NCBI GenBank assembly: GCA_018302105.1
Contig: JAGWAD010000029.1
Coordinates: forward strand, 1 to 53,902
DNA length: 53,902 bases
Source: Candidatus Woesearchaeota archaeon
GTDB taxonomy: Archaea > Nanobdellota > Nanobdellia > SCGC-AAA011-G17 > GW2011-AR18
Direction: 5' to 3'
The position numbers were made by a program, and so were the translations under genes. This document shows positions 25,209 to 33,175 of this stretch, piece after piece. Each line of letters opens with the position of its first letter. Within the stretch, counting starts at the first letter, position 1. The notes beneath the pieces are model-generated. The model worked only from the letters and a program-made list of their open reading frames with translations, was not told the origin of the DNA and searched no databases.

Positions 25209-25424
25209 CTAATTTCTGTTTGCAAGATTTTCAAATAACTCTTTTAAGTATTCATAACGCACAGACCCTAATTCTTCAAAAAAATGTGGTTGGTAATATC
25301 TGGCTGCCCTGGGAAATATTGCATCCAATAAATAATTGAATTGAATATTCTCTTTAGCTAATTCAATCATTTCTATTGGTTTTAGCTCAAAATATTTTTT
25401 TCCTATATTTTCTTCTATTCCCAT
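25209..25424 (-). CDS. Small hypothetical protein, paralogue A
   Basis: 71 residues starting MGIEENIGKKYFELKPIEM and ending in an ELGSVRYEYLKELFENL helix. Related to the protein of 26688-26936 at both ends (MGIEEN start; LGS-V-Y-YL block). Its upstream 37 bases are nearly the same as those of the HopA1-like gene, so it seems to belong to the same accessory unit. No Cys, so it does not look like a lanthipeptide precursor. Confidence 0.6.
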   Translation of the reverse strand: MGIEENIGKKYFELKPIEMIELAKENIQFNYLLDAIFPRAARYYQPHFFEELGSVRYEYLKELFENLANRN

Positions 25425-25459
25425 AAAATGTCCTACATTAATTCTATTAATAAACTTTT
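25423..25459 (-). promoter_or_regulatory. Shared 37-bp start/promoter repeat, copy A
   Basis: Contains the start codon, the 5' leader or spacer and a TATA-like TTTATTAATAG about 25 bases upstream. Differs at only two positions (both C/T) from the copy at 26516-26552 in front of an unrelated gene. Confidence 0.6.
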
Positions 25460-25644
25460 GGTAATGTTAACAAATGACTGACATTATTTTTTTGTTATTT
25501 TACTAAACTGCATCGGCAACGCCTATCTTGATAATAAAATGCAATAAACTAAAGCTGACGTAAATAGTTATCAATTAAATAATTACACTACCAATAAGAT
25601 ATTAAGAGAATGATAAAATATTTTATAAGTAAAAATTGAAAAGG

Positions 25645-26517
25645 TTAAATAAGTAAATCATCCTTCAAAAATGTTTCTGCATAGCGAAGAACGAACAGAT
25701 ATAGACTTCGTTGTTGTTCAGAATTTAAATCATGAAAAGAAAATGTTTTCAAAGATGGAAAATTTCTTTCTACATAGATTTGGATACCAACCGCAATGAG
25801 ATAAGAAATATATTGTCCATAACTTAAATCTTTTTCAATTTCTTTTCCATAACCATTCTTAATGATACGGTGTATTCCTGTTTCTTCCTTTGTAGAATAT
25901 GCTTTACTAACACCCCTGTTTATTTTTTCTGTAAAAAGAGGGACAGAATCATAGAAATTATTTTTATAATATGTCCTTAATTTAGGTTCTATAAAAGGAA
26001 GAGCTTTAGGAGAACAATAAATCACAACTTGATCCGAGCGAGAAAAATGAGATAAAGAAAAATGTTCCCAACTAAAATCCGCGATTTTCAAAAGAATTAA
26101 TCCCCTTGACTTCAAAGGCAGGGAAATATAATATTTAAGTAAATCTAAAAGAACTTTATATCCCTCCAAAGTTGGATTAAGATAAAAACGAATATTACAA
26201 TTACTTGTTAGATATTTATTAATATCAAAAGTGTAATAAAATATCCAACCATCCCAAGTACTATTGGGGTGGGTTAAAGAGAGAGGTCTAAGAATATCCA
26301 TAATCTCTGAATGAATAAAACGTAATCTTGATTTTGCACTACGAATATTATGAGAAATTGGATTTGGAGAGAGAGAAAAGTAATAATTGTTAATTTTTTG
26401 TTTTAAACCTTCTATATCATTTACATTATAAAATTCAGATCGTCTGACAAACTCTTGAAACAAAACAGACAAATCTGTTCTTATGGCCTCTTTTATTGGT
26501 TTAGATAAGGTTCTCAT
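25645..26517 (-). CDS. HopA1-family-like protein
   Basis: 290 residues. The order WIFYYTFDINKY, then IRFYLNPTLEGYKVLLDLL, a middle RSDQVVIYC strand and VPLFTEKINRGVSKAYST followed by GIHRI follows the HopA1 domain pattern (RxYLNxxPxGA..., then PxFTxxLxxGVxxAxxP...SFGxxR). The fit is good in order but the SFG is replaced. HopA1 domains occur in a Pseudomonas effector and in class V lanthipeptide synthetases of bacteria. The archaeal role is unknown; no kinase-like or precursor gene is recognised nearby. The two small paralogous genes flank it on the same strand. Confidence 0.5.
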   Translation of the reverse strand: MRTLSKPIKEAIRTDLSVLFQEFVRRSEFYNVNDIEGLKQKINNYYFSLSPNPISHNIRSAKSRLRFIHSEIMDILRPLSLTHPNSTWDGWIFYYTFDINKYLTSNCNIRFYLNPTLEGYKVLLDLLKYYISLPLKSRGLILLKIADFSWEHFSLSHFSRSDQVVIYCSPKALPFIEPKLRTYYKNNFYDSVPLFTEKINRGVSKAYSTKEETGIHRIIKNGYGKEIEKDLSYGQYISYLIAVGIQIYVERNFPSLKTFSFHDLNSEQQRSLYLFVLRYAETFLKDDLLI

Positions 26518-26552
26518 AAAATGTTCTACATTAATTCTATTAATAAATTTTT
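26516..26552 (-). promoter_or_regulatory. Shared 37-bp start/promoter repeat, copy B
   Basis: Near-perfect copy of 25423-25459 in front of the HopA1-like gene, with the start codon at the same point and the TATA-like box at the same spacing. It shows recombination of a ready-made promoter or selection for common control. Confidence 0.6.
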
Positions 26553-26687
26553 TTATCTAGATATTTTGGTAGTGGTATAGTGAATATAGCTTAATTCAAA
26601 GTTTTATAGATAATAAATTTCTCTAAATGTTAGTAACAACCTTATTTTAGTTATAACAATAATGATAAATAACCATATTAAGCTATA

Positions 26688-26936
26688 CTAAATAACACAG
26701 TACCGATATTTTGGAGATTCATTTTTCCATTCTTTAACTAAGTTTCTAAGATATTTGTAATGTACACTACCCAAAGCTCCTTTTACCATAAAAACATAAT
26801 TTTGTTGAAAAAATAAAATCTTTACTGCCAAAGGCAAATCTACCAAATTTTCATATTCATAAAGATAATGTCTTTCTAATTCTGTAAGTTTAAATGGTTC
26901 AATTTCATAATTTAATACATTTTCTTCTATTCCCAT
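26688..26936 (-). CDS. Small hypothetical protein, paralogue B
   Basis: 82 residues, MGIEENVLNYEIEPFKLTEL then a helical middle and ALGSVHYKYLRNLVKEW, clearly related to the protein of 25209-25424. Its upstream sequence lacks the 37-base repeat. Function unknown. Confidence 0.6.
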   Translation of the reverse strand: MGIEENVLNYEIEPFKLTELERHYLYEYENLVDLPLAVKILFFQQNYVFMVKGALGSVHYKYLRNLVKEWKNESPKYRYCVI

Positions 26937-26994
26937 AAATTAGAGTAAAACCATTCTTTTTTAAGGTTTTTGATAGGTCTTGTTATATCATAAA

Positions 26995-27804
26995 TTAATA
27001 TTTTCCAAAAATGTATAAATCCTGCCAGACATTAATCGGAGAATTCAATATCGACTTTATAAGCCAGGCTATGCTTACAATATAGCCAAGTATTGAATAT
27101 GAATCATATACTATAATTCCTGAATATATTACAATAAAGTTTATTATTAAACTTAAACTGTAGCTAATTATACTTACAAATAAAAATGTAAAGAAGCATT
27201 TAGCTTTATTTTTTTTAAAGTATAAATAAGATTCTTTAATTGCAAATGCAGTTTTTTTATTTTTTAATACTAAAATTGGATAAACAAAAACAAAAACTGA
27301 ATTAAGATAAATTAAAAATAAAGATGATAATAACAAAACCATTGTTAAGATAAATGAAATTTCAAATTTAAGAAAATTTAAGATAAATATTAAGGCAGCT
27401 AAAGGAACTAAATACAGTAAAGCTAAAAATAATCTAATTAAAAAAATCTTCCAAATATATAAATGAGATTCTTTGTAAGATTCGTATAAATTTAATTTTT
27501 TGTTCTTCATTGTTTTTTTTATCAAAACAAATCTTATTGAGGTTATACCAAGATTAACTAAAAATGCTAATACTAAGGCTATTATAAGACTTGAAAAGAA
27601 TTTGATTGAATTATCCGGGTTATTTATTATTGAATAAGCAATTTCTTTTACAATTTCAGAATTATATATATCTTTACTAAACAAGTTATTAAACTTAAGG
27701 AAAAAAGTCCCAAGTATAAATGAGATAATTATTGAAATAATATCTGGAATTAATAATTTTGGATTTTTTATTAGTGAATATATTGATTTTAAAATTATAA
27801 CCAT
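26995..27804 (-). CDS. Polytopic membrane protein (about six helices)
   Basis: 269 residues with hydrophobic segments at about 16-36, 61-85, 110-137, 145-175, 200-225 and 230-250, and basic short loops. The pattern of paired helices with KKTMKNKKLNLYESYKES and KNKKTAFAIKESYLYFKKNK loops resembles membrane proteins annotated as DUF4013 or glycerophosphodiester phosphodiesterase membrane-domain-like. No catalytic residues are evident. Divergent from lgt by 52 bases. Confidence 0.65.
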   Translation of the reverse strand: MVIILKSIYSLIKNPKLLIPDIISIIISFILGTFFLKFNNLFSKDIYNSEIVKEIAYSIINNPDNSIKFFSSLIIALVLAFLVNLGITSIRFVLIKKTMKNKKLNLYESYKESHLYIWKIFLIRLFLALLYLVPLAALIFILNFLKFEISFILTMVLLLSSLFLIYLNSVFVFVYPILVLKNKKTAFAIKESYLYFKKNKAKCFFTFLFVSIISYSLSLIINFIVIYSGIIVYDSYSILGYIVSIAWLIKSILNSPINVWQDLYIFGKY

Positions 27805-27856
27805 TAATTATTTATTTTTAAAAGGATTTATAAATATTGTTAAGCTTAATTTATCC

Positions 27857-28606
27857 ATGATTGATCCTGTATTGTTGAAAATTGGCAGTTTGGAGATTAG
27901 ATATTATGGTATTTTATTTGCACTTGGCTTCTTAATCGGATATTTTATAATAAAAAAAATTGGAAAAGAATTTGGGTTTAAAGACGAAGAAACTGAAAAT
28001 TTGTCTATTTATATGGTTATTTCTGCAATTATTGGTGCAAGGTTATTTGAAGTCTTATTTTATGATCCTTCATATTATTTTTCAAATCCAATAAAAATCT
28101 TTTATATATGGGAAGGAGGATTAGCATCACATGGGGCGCTGATATCGTTAATAGTATTTACGGTATTGTATGCCAAAAGAAAGAAAATTAATTTTTATAA
28201 AATTTCTGATTTATATATTATACCAATTTCTTTAGTTGCTGCATTTGTAAGAATTGGGAATTTCATAAATGGTGAATTAGTTGGTAAAATAACTTCTGTT
28301 CCCTGGGCAGTGAAATTTGCTAATTATGAAGAATTGAGGCATCCTGTACAATTTTACCAGTCTTTTTATTATTTAATTATATTTTTGATATTATTTAATC
28401 TAAGAAAAATAAAAAATTATAAAGAAGGACTATTATTCTGGAGTTTTTTATTTTTAGATGGAACTTTAAGGTTTATAACAGAATTTTTCAAGGATCTACC
28501 AAAAGATTATGGATTTTATTTTTTAGGATTAAATTTAGCACAGTATGTTAGTCTAATAATGATTTTAATTTCTATTATTCCTTTGTATAAAAGATTTAAG
28601 CAATAA
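27857..28606 (+). CDS. lgt: Prolipoprotein diacylglyceryl transferase
   Basis: 249 residues with seven membrane helices. The Lgt signature is FVRIGNFINGELVG (Arg and the GNFxNxE core), with RYYGILFALGFL in helix 1 and a W/HG region at EGGLASHGAL. It transfers diacylglycerol from phosphatidylglycerol to the lipobox Cys in bacteria. In an archaeon the donor would be an ether lipid, so the reaction may be modified. The protein of 39770-40201 in the same window has a matching lipobox (LISC). Confidence 0.9.
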   Translation: MIDPVLLKIGSLEIRYYGILFALGFLIGYFIIKKIGKEFGFKDEETENLSIYMVISAIIGARLFEVLFYDPSYYFSNPIKIFYIWEGGLASHGALISLIVFTVLYAKRKKINFYKISDLYIIPISLVAAFVRIGNFINGELVGKITSVPWAVKFANYEELRHPVQFYQSFYYLIIFLILFNLRKIKNYKEGLLFWSFLFLDGTLRFITEFFKDLPKDYGFYFLGLNLAQYVSLIMILISIIPLYKRFKQ

Positions 28607-28699
28607 GTTTATAGAGTTCTTAATAATTTATTTATATTATCTGATTCTAATCTTCTTTCTTCTAATCCAGTTTCCATAATAAAAAAATAAAAATAGGGG

Positions 28700-29071
28700 T
28701 TATCTATCATCATATCCGCGAATATTATATCTCCCAATATTTTTTATCTGCGGATCTTTATTTTTCATATTTAAGTCTGCTAAAAGTGTTTGATATTTCT
28801 TTTTATATTCTTCTGAATCTTCAAGCAATTTTTTAACTTCTTTAATTTCTCTAGAAGTATCTGTGTTAAAGTCTTTACTTTTTAAATCAGCTAATATTTT
28901 TGCACTCCGAATAATACGTGCGTTATATGAATATTCAAAATCCCTTCTTATTTTTCCTATAACTATTAAAAGTAACTTATCTAAATCCCTATTAGGTTTT
29001 TTAGAAAGAATCGCAAATTCTGTTTTTAATACAGATAAAATATCTTGAACGTTTCTATCAACTAAATCCAT
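28700..29071 (-). CDS. Hypothetical coiled-coil protein
   Basis: 123 residues, almost wholly helical and charged (DKLLLIVIGKIRRDFEYSYNARIIRSAKILADLKSK, then REIKEVKKLLEDSEEYKKKYQTLLADL, cited in parts). No motif recognised. ATG is preceded by AAGGGGTGAT, a strong ribosome-binding-like stretch. Confidence 0.6.
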   Translation of the reverse strand: MDLVDRNVQDILSVLKTEFAILSKKPNRDLDKLLLIVIGKIRRDFEYSYNARIIRSAKILADLKSKDFNTDTSREIKEVKKLLEDSEEYKKKYQTLLADLNMKNKDPQIKNIGRYNIRGYDDR

Positions 29072-29133
29072 TAAATATCACCCCTTATAATAAAATTAAT
29101 GAATTTAATAATATTTAAAGGTTATTACGATAA

Positions 29134-29230
29134 GATTCTCTTCAAACAACGGCTGATGATGTAGAAAATATTTTTTTAACAAAAATATATCGAAGAGCCA
29201 GACCATGAAAATAACATCGTAAAAATCTAT
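29134..29230 (+). mobile_element. Truncated copy of a 119-bp MITE
   Basis: 97 bases that match the reverse complement of 47962-48058 with one difference. It keeps the GATTCTCTT terminal repeat at 29134-29142 but lacks the last 22 bases of the other end, breaking off after AAAAATCTAT. It adjoins, 10 bases later, the displaced copy of the relA 3' end. Confidence 0.8.
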
Positions 29231-29240
29231 TTGTTTTGCT

Positions 29241-29347
29241 ATATTTCTGTCAGATAAACATTCTTGATATTTTTTATTTTCTTTATTCTAAAAACTATAT
29301 TTTTTAATTGTTCAAGATCTTTTATTTTTATTTTGAAGGTACATTCA
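29241..29347 (-). repeat. Displaced duplicate of the relA 3' end
   Basis: 107 bases matching 30183-30289 with eight differences. On the minus strand both encode the same final RelA residues (from Glu-Cys-Thr-Phe to Leu-Thr-Glu-Ile) followed by a stop. Seven differences are silent, including TAG against TAA, and one changes Val to Ile. It overlaps the last codons of the antitoxin gene in another frame. Confidence 0.85.
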
Positions 29348-29648
29348 ATTTTTTTAAGTCGTCTTCTAAATCTTTTATTGAATATTCCGATTTATAACCT
29401 TTTTCAACAAGATATTTTTGCATTTCCCATATCGTAAGTCCTGCTATTTTTGCAGCTTTACTCAATGAAATTTTGCCAGAAACATAATCTTCCTTTGCTT
29501 TATTTTTGAGAAAGTCTTTATAACCTATATTTAATAATTTTCTTAAAATAGTTGACCTATCTAGCGATTCTTCTTTTCCAATCTTATCTATGTCTTTTAA
29601 AAATTCATCATCTAATCTTATCCCTATTGCTTCAGTCATTTTTTTCAC
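29328..29648 (-). CDS. RHH/UPF0175-type antitoxin
   Basis: 106 residues. The N-terminal part (TEAIGIRLDDEFLKDIDKI, STILRKLLNIGY) is a ribbon-helix-helix DNA-binding fold; the next part (YVSGKISLSKAAKIAGLTIWEM) is the UPF0175 block. It probably binds the toxin and represses the pair. The last six codons lie inside the relA-end duplicate, so its C-terminus was set by that junction. Start overlaps the toxin gene by 17 bases. Confidence 0.8.
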   Translation of the reverse strand: MKKMTEAIGIRLDDEFLKDIDKIGKEESLDRSTILRKLLNIGYKDFLKNKAKEDYVSGKISLSKAAKIAGLTIWEMQKYLVEKGYKSEYSIKDLEDDLKKLNVPSK

Positions 29649-30159
29649 CTTCTATCAATAATTTATCAAGCACTGCATTACTAAACCACCCAATTTCTCT
29701 CATTTTATCTATTGAACTTATAAATTTCATTTTATCTATTATTTTATTCTGCTTTAGTTTTAATAGTACTGCCAATGATCCTATAATTTTAACACCTATT
29801 AAGTCCTCTTTTTTTCTTAAATTGTAATCATCTGAAATTAACAAATCTGCTTTTTCTTGTTTGTATAATACAAAACTTTCTGCTTCGCCTCCATGTATGT
29901 TAAACTCATGTGCCATATTTAATAGATTTTTATCTTTTATTTTTTTCACTTGAATCTTTTCATTTTTGATTAATTTTTCTATCAATAAAGCATCTTCTTT
30001 ACCTTTTTTCTTTCCAGCTATAACTGTTTCATTAAATACTTCTTCTGGAATTATCACATTTTTAAAATAATTACAACTTAATTCTAATATTGTTATTTTA
30101 GCTAAGTTAATTAATATCATAGCGTCTTTTACAATTTTCATGTTATATATTGTGCACAT
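29632..30159 (-). CDS. PIN-domain toxin (DUF3368-like)
   Basis: Predicted ribonuclease. KDAMILINLAK carries the first Asp, IPEEVFNETV the Glu, HGGEAES the second acidic site and DLLISDDYNLRK the last Asp of the PIN active site. The listed frame starts MCTIYNM, but a TATA-like TTTATATATAAC about 25 bases before the second ATG suggests a leaderless start at 30141. The gene begins about 20 bases after the relA stop and is followed by its antitoxin, the toxin-first order being less common. Confidence 0.8.
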   Translation of the reverse strand: MCTIYNMKIVKDAMILINLAKITILELSCNYFKNVIIPEEVFNETVIAGKKKGKEDALLIEKLIKNEKIQVKKIKDKNLLNMAHEFNIHGGEAESFVLYKQEKADLLISDDYNLRKKEDLIGVKIIGSLAVLLKLKQNKIIDKMKFISSIDKMREIGWFSNAVLDKLLIEGEKND

Positions 30160-30180
30160 TGTTATATATAAATCTTCGCT

Positions 30181-32061
30181 TTATATTTCAGTTAAGTAAA
30201 CATTCTTGACATTTTTTATTTTCTTTATTCTAAAAACTATATTTTTTAATTGTTCAAGATCTTTTATTTTTATTTTGAAAGTGCATTCAGCTGCATTATT
30301 TCCCAAAGTTTTTCCTTTTGCATTTTCAACATTCAATCCAAAAGAAGCAACTGAATTCAGGATTTCAGCAAACAGACCAGGCCTATCTTCTGCGTTTATA
30401 GATAATCCTATAATTTTATCATTAATGTTAAGCCATTTGCATTTTATTGTATTATTTTTCTGGACATTATTACAAATGATCTTATGAATTGTAATTTTAT
30501 TCATTCCTGTTTTCATACCTGCAATTTCATCTCCAGGTAAAGGATTGCAACACATTGCGAATTTTATTTTTGAATTTTTGATATTTTCAATACTAATTAA
30601 TCCTTCTTCTAATGTGACTTTTTCTTCTGATGTAGAATATACTGAACTTGTAATCTGGCCTTTTTCTTTAAGTTCGTGTCTTATTGCATCTCTTGCCCTT
30701 GTTGTTTTTACAATTTTTAACCAATCCCTGCTTGGCTTTTGTGTTTTTGATGTAACAATTTCAATTATGTCCCCATTTTCTAATTCTGTTTTTAGAGGCA
30801 CTAATTTTCCATTAACTTTTGCTCCAATACATTTATTTCCAATACTAGTATGTATATGATATGCAAAATCCAAAGGTGTTGCATTTGAAGTTAATTCTAC
30901 TAATTTGCCTTTTGGAGAAAATACAAATATTTGGTCGCTGAAAAATTCTAGCCCTATGTTTGAATTATTTTTACTTCCAACAAGTTCTTTTAACCATGCA
31001 ATTTTCCTATCAAATTTTTCATTCTCTCTTTGCAAACCTTTGTATGTGAAATGTGCTGCAATTCCCTCTTCTGCTATTTGGTGCATTTCTAAAGTTCTTA
31101 TCTGAACTTCAAAAATTTTTCCTTCATTATCTACTACTGCTGTGTGTAGTGACTGATATCCATTTGGTTTAGGAATGGCTATATAATCCTTGAATTTTTG
31201 TGGTATTGGCCTAAAATTTAAATGAACAATTCTTAATGTCTTATAACAATTATCTATTGTATCAACAATTATTCTTATTCCAATAATATCACTCATATCA
31301 TTAATATCATAAGATTTTGAAATTATTTTTTTATATATGCTATAGATATGTTTTACTCTAGCCTGAACATCTGCACTTATTTGTTCTTTTTTAAGTTCTT
31401 TTTCCAATATATTTTTTAATTTAAATATTGCTTTTTCGCCATGTTTTCTTATCTGATTTACTTTTTCTTCAGTTTCTTCATATTTTTTTTGATCTAAATA
31501 TTTGAATGATAAATCTTCTAGTTCTGATTTGATTTTTCCTATTCCTAACCTGTAAGCTAGAGGTGCATAAAGTTCCATTGATTCTTTTGCTATTCTATTT
31601 ATTTCTTCCTGTGTTAAAAAGTTTAAATCTCTCAAATTAACTAATTTATCGCATAATTTTATGAGAAGAACTCGAATATCCTTTGAAGCTGCTAATAAAA
31701 CTTTTCTTAAATTTTCAGATCCGTTTATCTTGCCAGCAATATTCTTTTTTATCTGGCTCATTTTATCTAAATTTTCTAATAAATGAATAACTTCATCTCC
31801 AAATATGAATTTAATTTCTTTTTTATCTGCACCTTTTTTTATTATAGTGTGCAAAAGTGAAGCAATAATTGTATTATCATCTAATTTCAGATTTGCAACT
31901 TCATCAGCAACTTTTAAACAATGAATTATTGATTGTTCTTTTGATTTTCTTTCCTCTTTATTTAAAATTTTATCTGCATAATTATAAGCAGTATTTATTA
32001 ATTCAATTTTTGCATTTTTATTATATCTTAGAATTTTCTTTATTAAATTTTTTAATTCCAT
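30181..32061 (-). CDS. relA: RelA-type (p)ppGpp synthetase, hydrolase site degenerate
   Basis: 626 residues in RelA/SpoT order. The HD region (about 25-150) keeps His47 and His71, but HD becomes HT (Thr72) and the following ED pair is KK, so the hydrolase should be dead. The synthetase (about 235-345) is intact: DIIGIRIIV, the G-loop FKDYIAIPKPNGYQSLHT and EVQIRTLEMHQIAEEG. Then come a TGS domain (VFSPKGKLVELTSNATPLDF, about 385-445) and a C-terminal ACT-like domain. It would make (p)ppGpp from ATP and GTP or GDP. Full-length RelA is rare in archaea, so transfer from bacteria is likely. Its 3' end is duplicated downstream. Confidence 0.92.
   Translation of the reverse strand: MELKNLIKKILRYNKNAKIELINTAYNYADKILNKEERKSKEQSIIHCLKVADEVANLKLDDNTIIASLLHTIIKKGADKKEIKFIFGDEVIHLLENLDKMSQIKKNIAGKINGSENLRKVLLAASKDIRVLLIKLCDKLVNLRDLNFLTQEEINRIAKESMELYAPLAYRLGIGKIKSELEDLSFKYLDQKKYEETEEKVNQIRKHGEKAIFKLKNILEKELKKEQISADVQARVKHIYSIYKKIISKSYDINDMSDIIGIRIIVDTIDNCYKTLRIVHLNFRPIPQKFKDYIAIPKPNGYQSLHTAVVDNEGKIFEVQIRTLEMHQIAEEGIAAHFTYKGLQRENEKFDRKIAWLKELVGSKNNSNIGLEFFSDQIFVFSPKGKLVELTSNATPLDFAYHIHTSIGNKCIGAKVNGKLVPLKTELENGDIIEIVTSKTQKPSRDWLKIVKTTRARDAIRHELKEKGQITSSVYSTSEEKVTLEEGLISIENIKNSKIKFAMCCNPLPGDEIAGMKTGMNKITIHKIICNNVQKNNTIKCKWLNINDKIIGLSINAEDRPGLFAEILNSVASFGLNVENAKGKTLGNNAAECTFKIKIKDLEQLKNIVFRIKKIKNVKNVYLTEI
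30183..30289 (-). repeat. relA 3' end, current in-frame copy
   Basis: The functional end of relA, paired with 29241-29347. The toxin-antitoxin unit lies between the two copies, so the arrangement matches integration into a gene 3' end that restores the gene with a donor sequence. Confidence 0.8.
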
Positions 32062-32095
32062 GAAGCTTTAACCTTAATAATGTTTAAAAGGGTTA

Positions 32096-33079
32096 TTATT
32101 TCTGGATACTTGGACAAAAATTATATTTGTGTATTTGGTAAATCTGCAATGCTGAATAATCTTTTAAAATATCACTAAATTTAGTTTTTATATCCATCAT
32201 AATTTCCCTGAATTTTTCTGCATTTTCAACTTCCATATCTATCTCAAATTCCCAAGGTCCTAAACTTTTAACTATATATACAATATTTGGATTTAGTCTA
32301 CAATATTCCCTTAATTTCTTTTCTCTTTCTTCAGAACTGTTTCTTAATCCTACAAGTATTTTATAATGTAAATAAAGATAATTTTGTTCATTTGGCACAA
32401 TATTGTAATGCTTTATTACACCTAAATTTTCCATTTTTTTTATTCTTTCTGAAACTGCATCAGGACTCAGTCCTACTTCTTTTGAGATTTCTACTGTATT
32501 AATTCTTGAATTTCTTGATAGAATTACCAATATTTTCCAATCTTTTAAATCCATTTTAACTGGAGACGGAACAGAACCAAAAAATGACTGCCTGTATGGG
32601 CTTGATTCTTTATTATTTATTAAATAATCTCTAATAAAATATTCACCTTTAATTATTGTAGCTATCTGCCTTTCCGCAATATACTCTCCAAATTTTTTAT
32701 TTAGTTCAGATAAAGTGTTGTCAAGGAAAGCAATATCTTTTGCCCATGTACCAAAAGCTAAATCAAATTCTCCATCACAGCTGGCAATCCAGAGGACATT
32801 TAGGTTTTTTACAAGAAATTCTATAAACTGCTTTTCTTTTTCTCTGTCTAAATTTTGCAATTTTAAAAAAGCCTTATGATTTGTAAATCCTAATTTTGAT
32901 ATATCTATAACTGGATAAAATGAAAATATTATATTTTCTTCAATTAATCTTTTAATTCTAAAACCTACAACTTGTTTTGATAGCCCAACTTTTTTTGCAA
33001 TTTCTGAATTTGACTGCCTTGAATTAATATCTAATTGGTAAAGTATTTTTCTGTCTTTAATATCCAGCTTAATTGCCAT
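32096..33079 (-). CDS. Tandem Lrp/AsnC-family regulator
   Basis: 327 residues built of two consecutive Lrp units. Unit 1: HTH 4-50 (DRKILYQLDINSRQSNSEIAKKVGLSKQVVGFRIKRL) and RAM-like domain 60-150. Unit 2: HTH 177-222 (DWKILVILSRNSRINTVEISKEVGLSPDAVSERIKKM) and RAM domain to the end. A fused pair may bind DNA as a single pseudo-dimer. It is divergent from the oxygenase-like gene, so it may control the pathway downstream. Confidence 0.88.
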   Translation of the reverse strand: MAIKLDIKDRKILYQLDINSRQSNSEIAKKVGLSKQVVGFRIKRLIEENIIFSFYPVIDISKLGFTNHKAFLKLQNLDREKEKQFIEFLVKNLNVLWIASCDGEFDLAFGTWAKDIAFLDNTLSELNKKFGEYIAERQIATIIKGEYFIRDYLINNKESSPYRQSFFGSVPSPVKMDLKDWKILVILSRNSRINTVEISKEVGLSPDAVSERIKKMENLGVIKHYNIVPNEQNYLYLHYKILVGLRNSSEEREKKLREYCRLNPNIVYIVKSLGPWEFEIDMEVENAEKFREIMMDIKTKFSDILKDYSALQIYQIHKYNFCPSIQK

Positions 33080-33175
33080 TATTTTACAAAAACATATAAA
33101 GATATAAATATAGCGTTTTTGTCAACTTTTTCCATAAAAGGTTTTATTAATTTATTCTATCTCTAAAGTAGTAAA

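Noticed and set aside
28607-28699. 22-codon minus-strand frame after lgt
   Set aside because: Too short, no conserved motif; probably chance.
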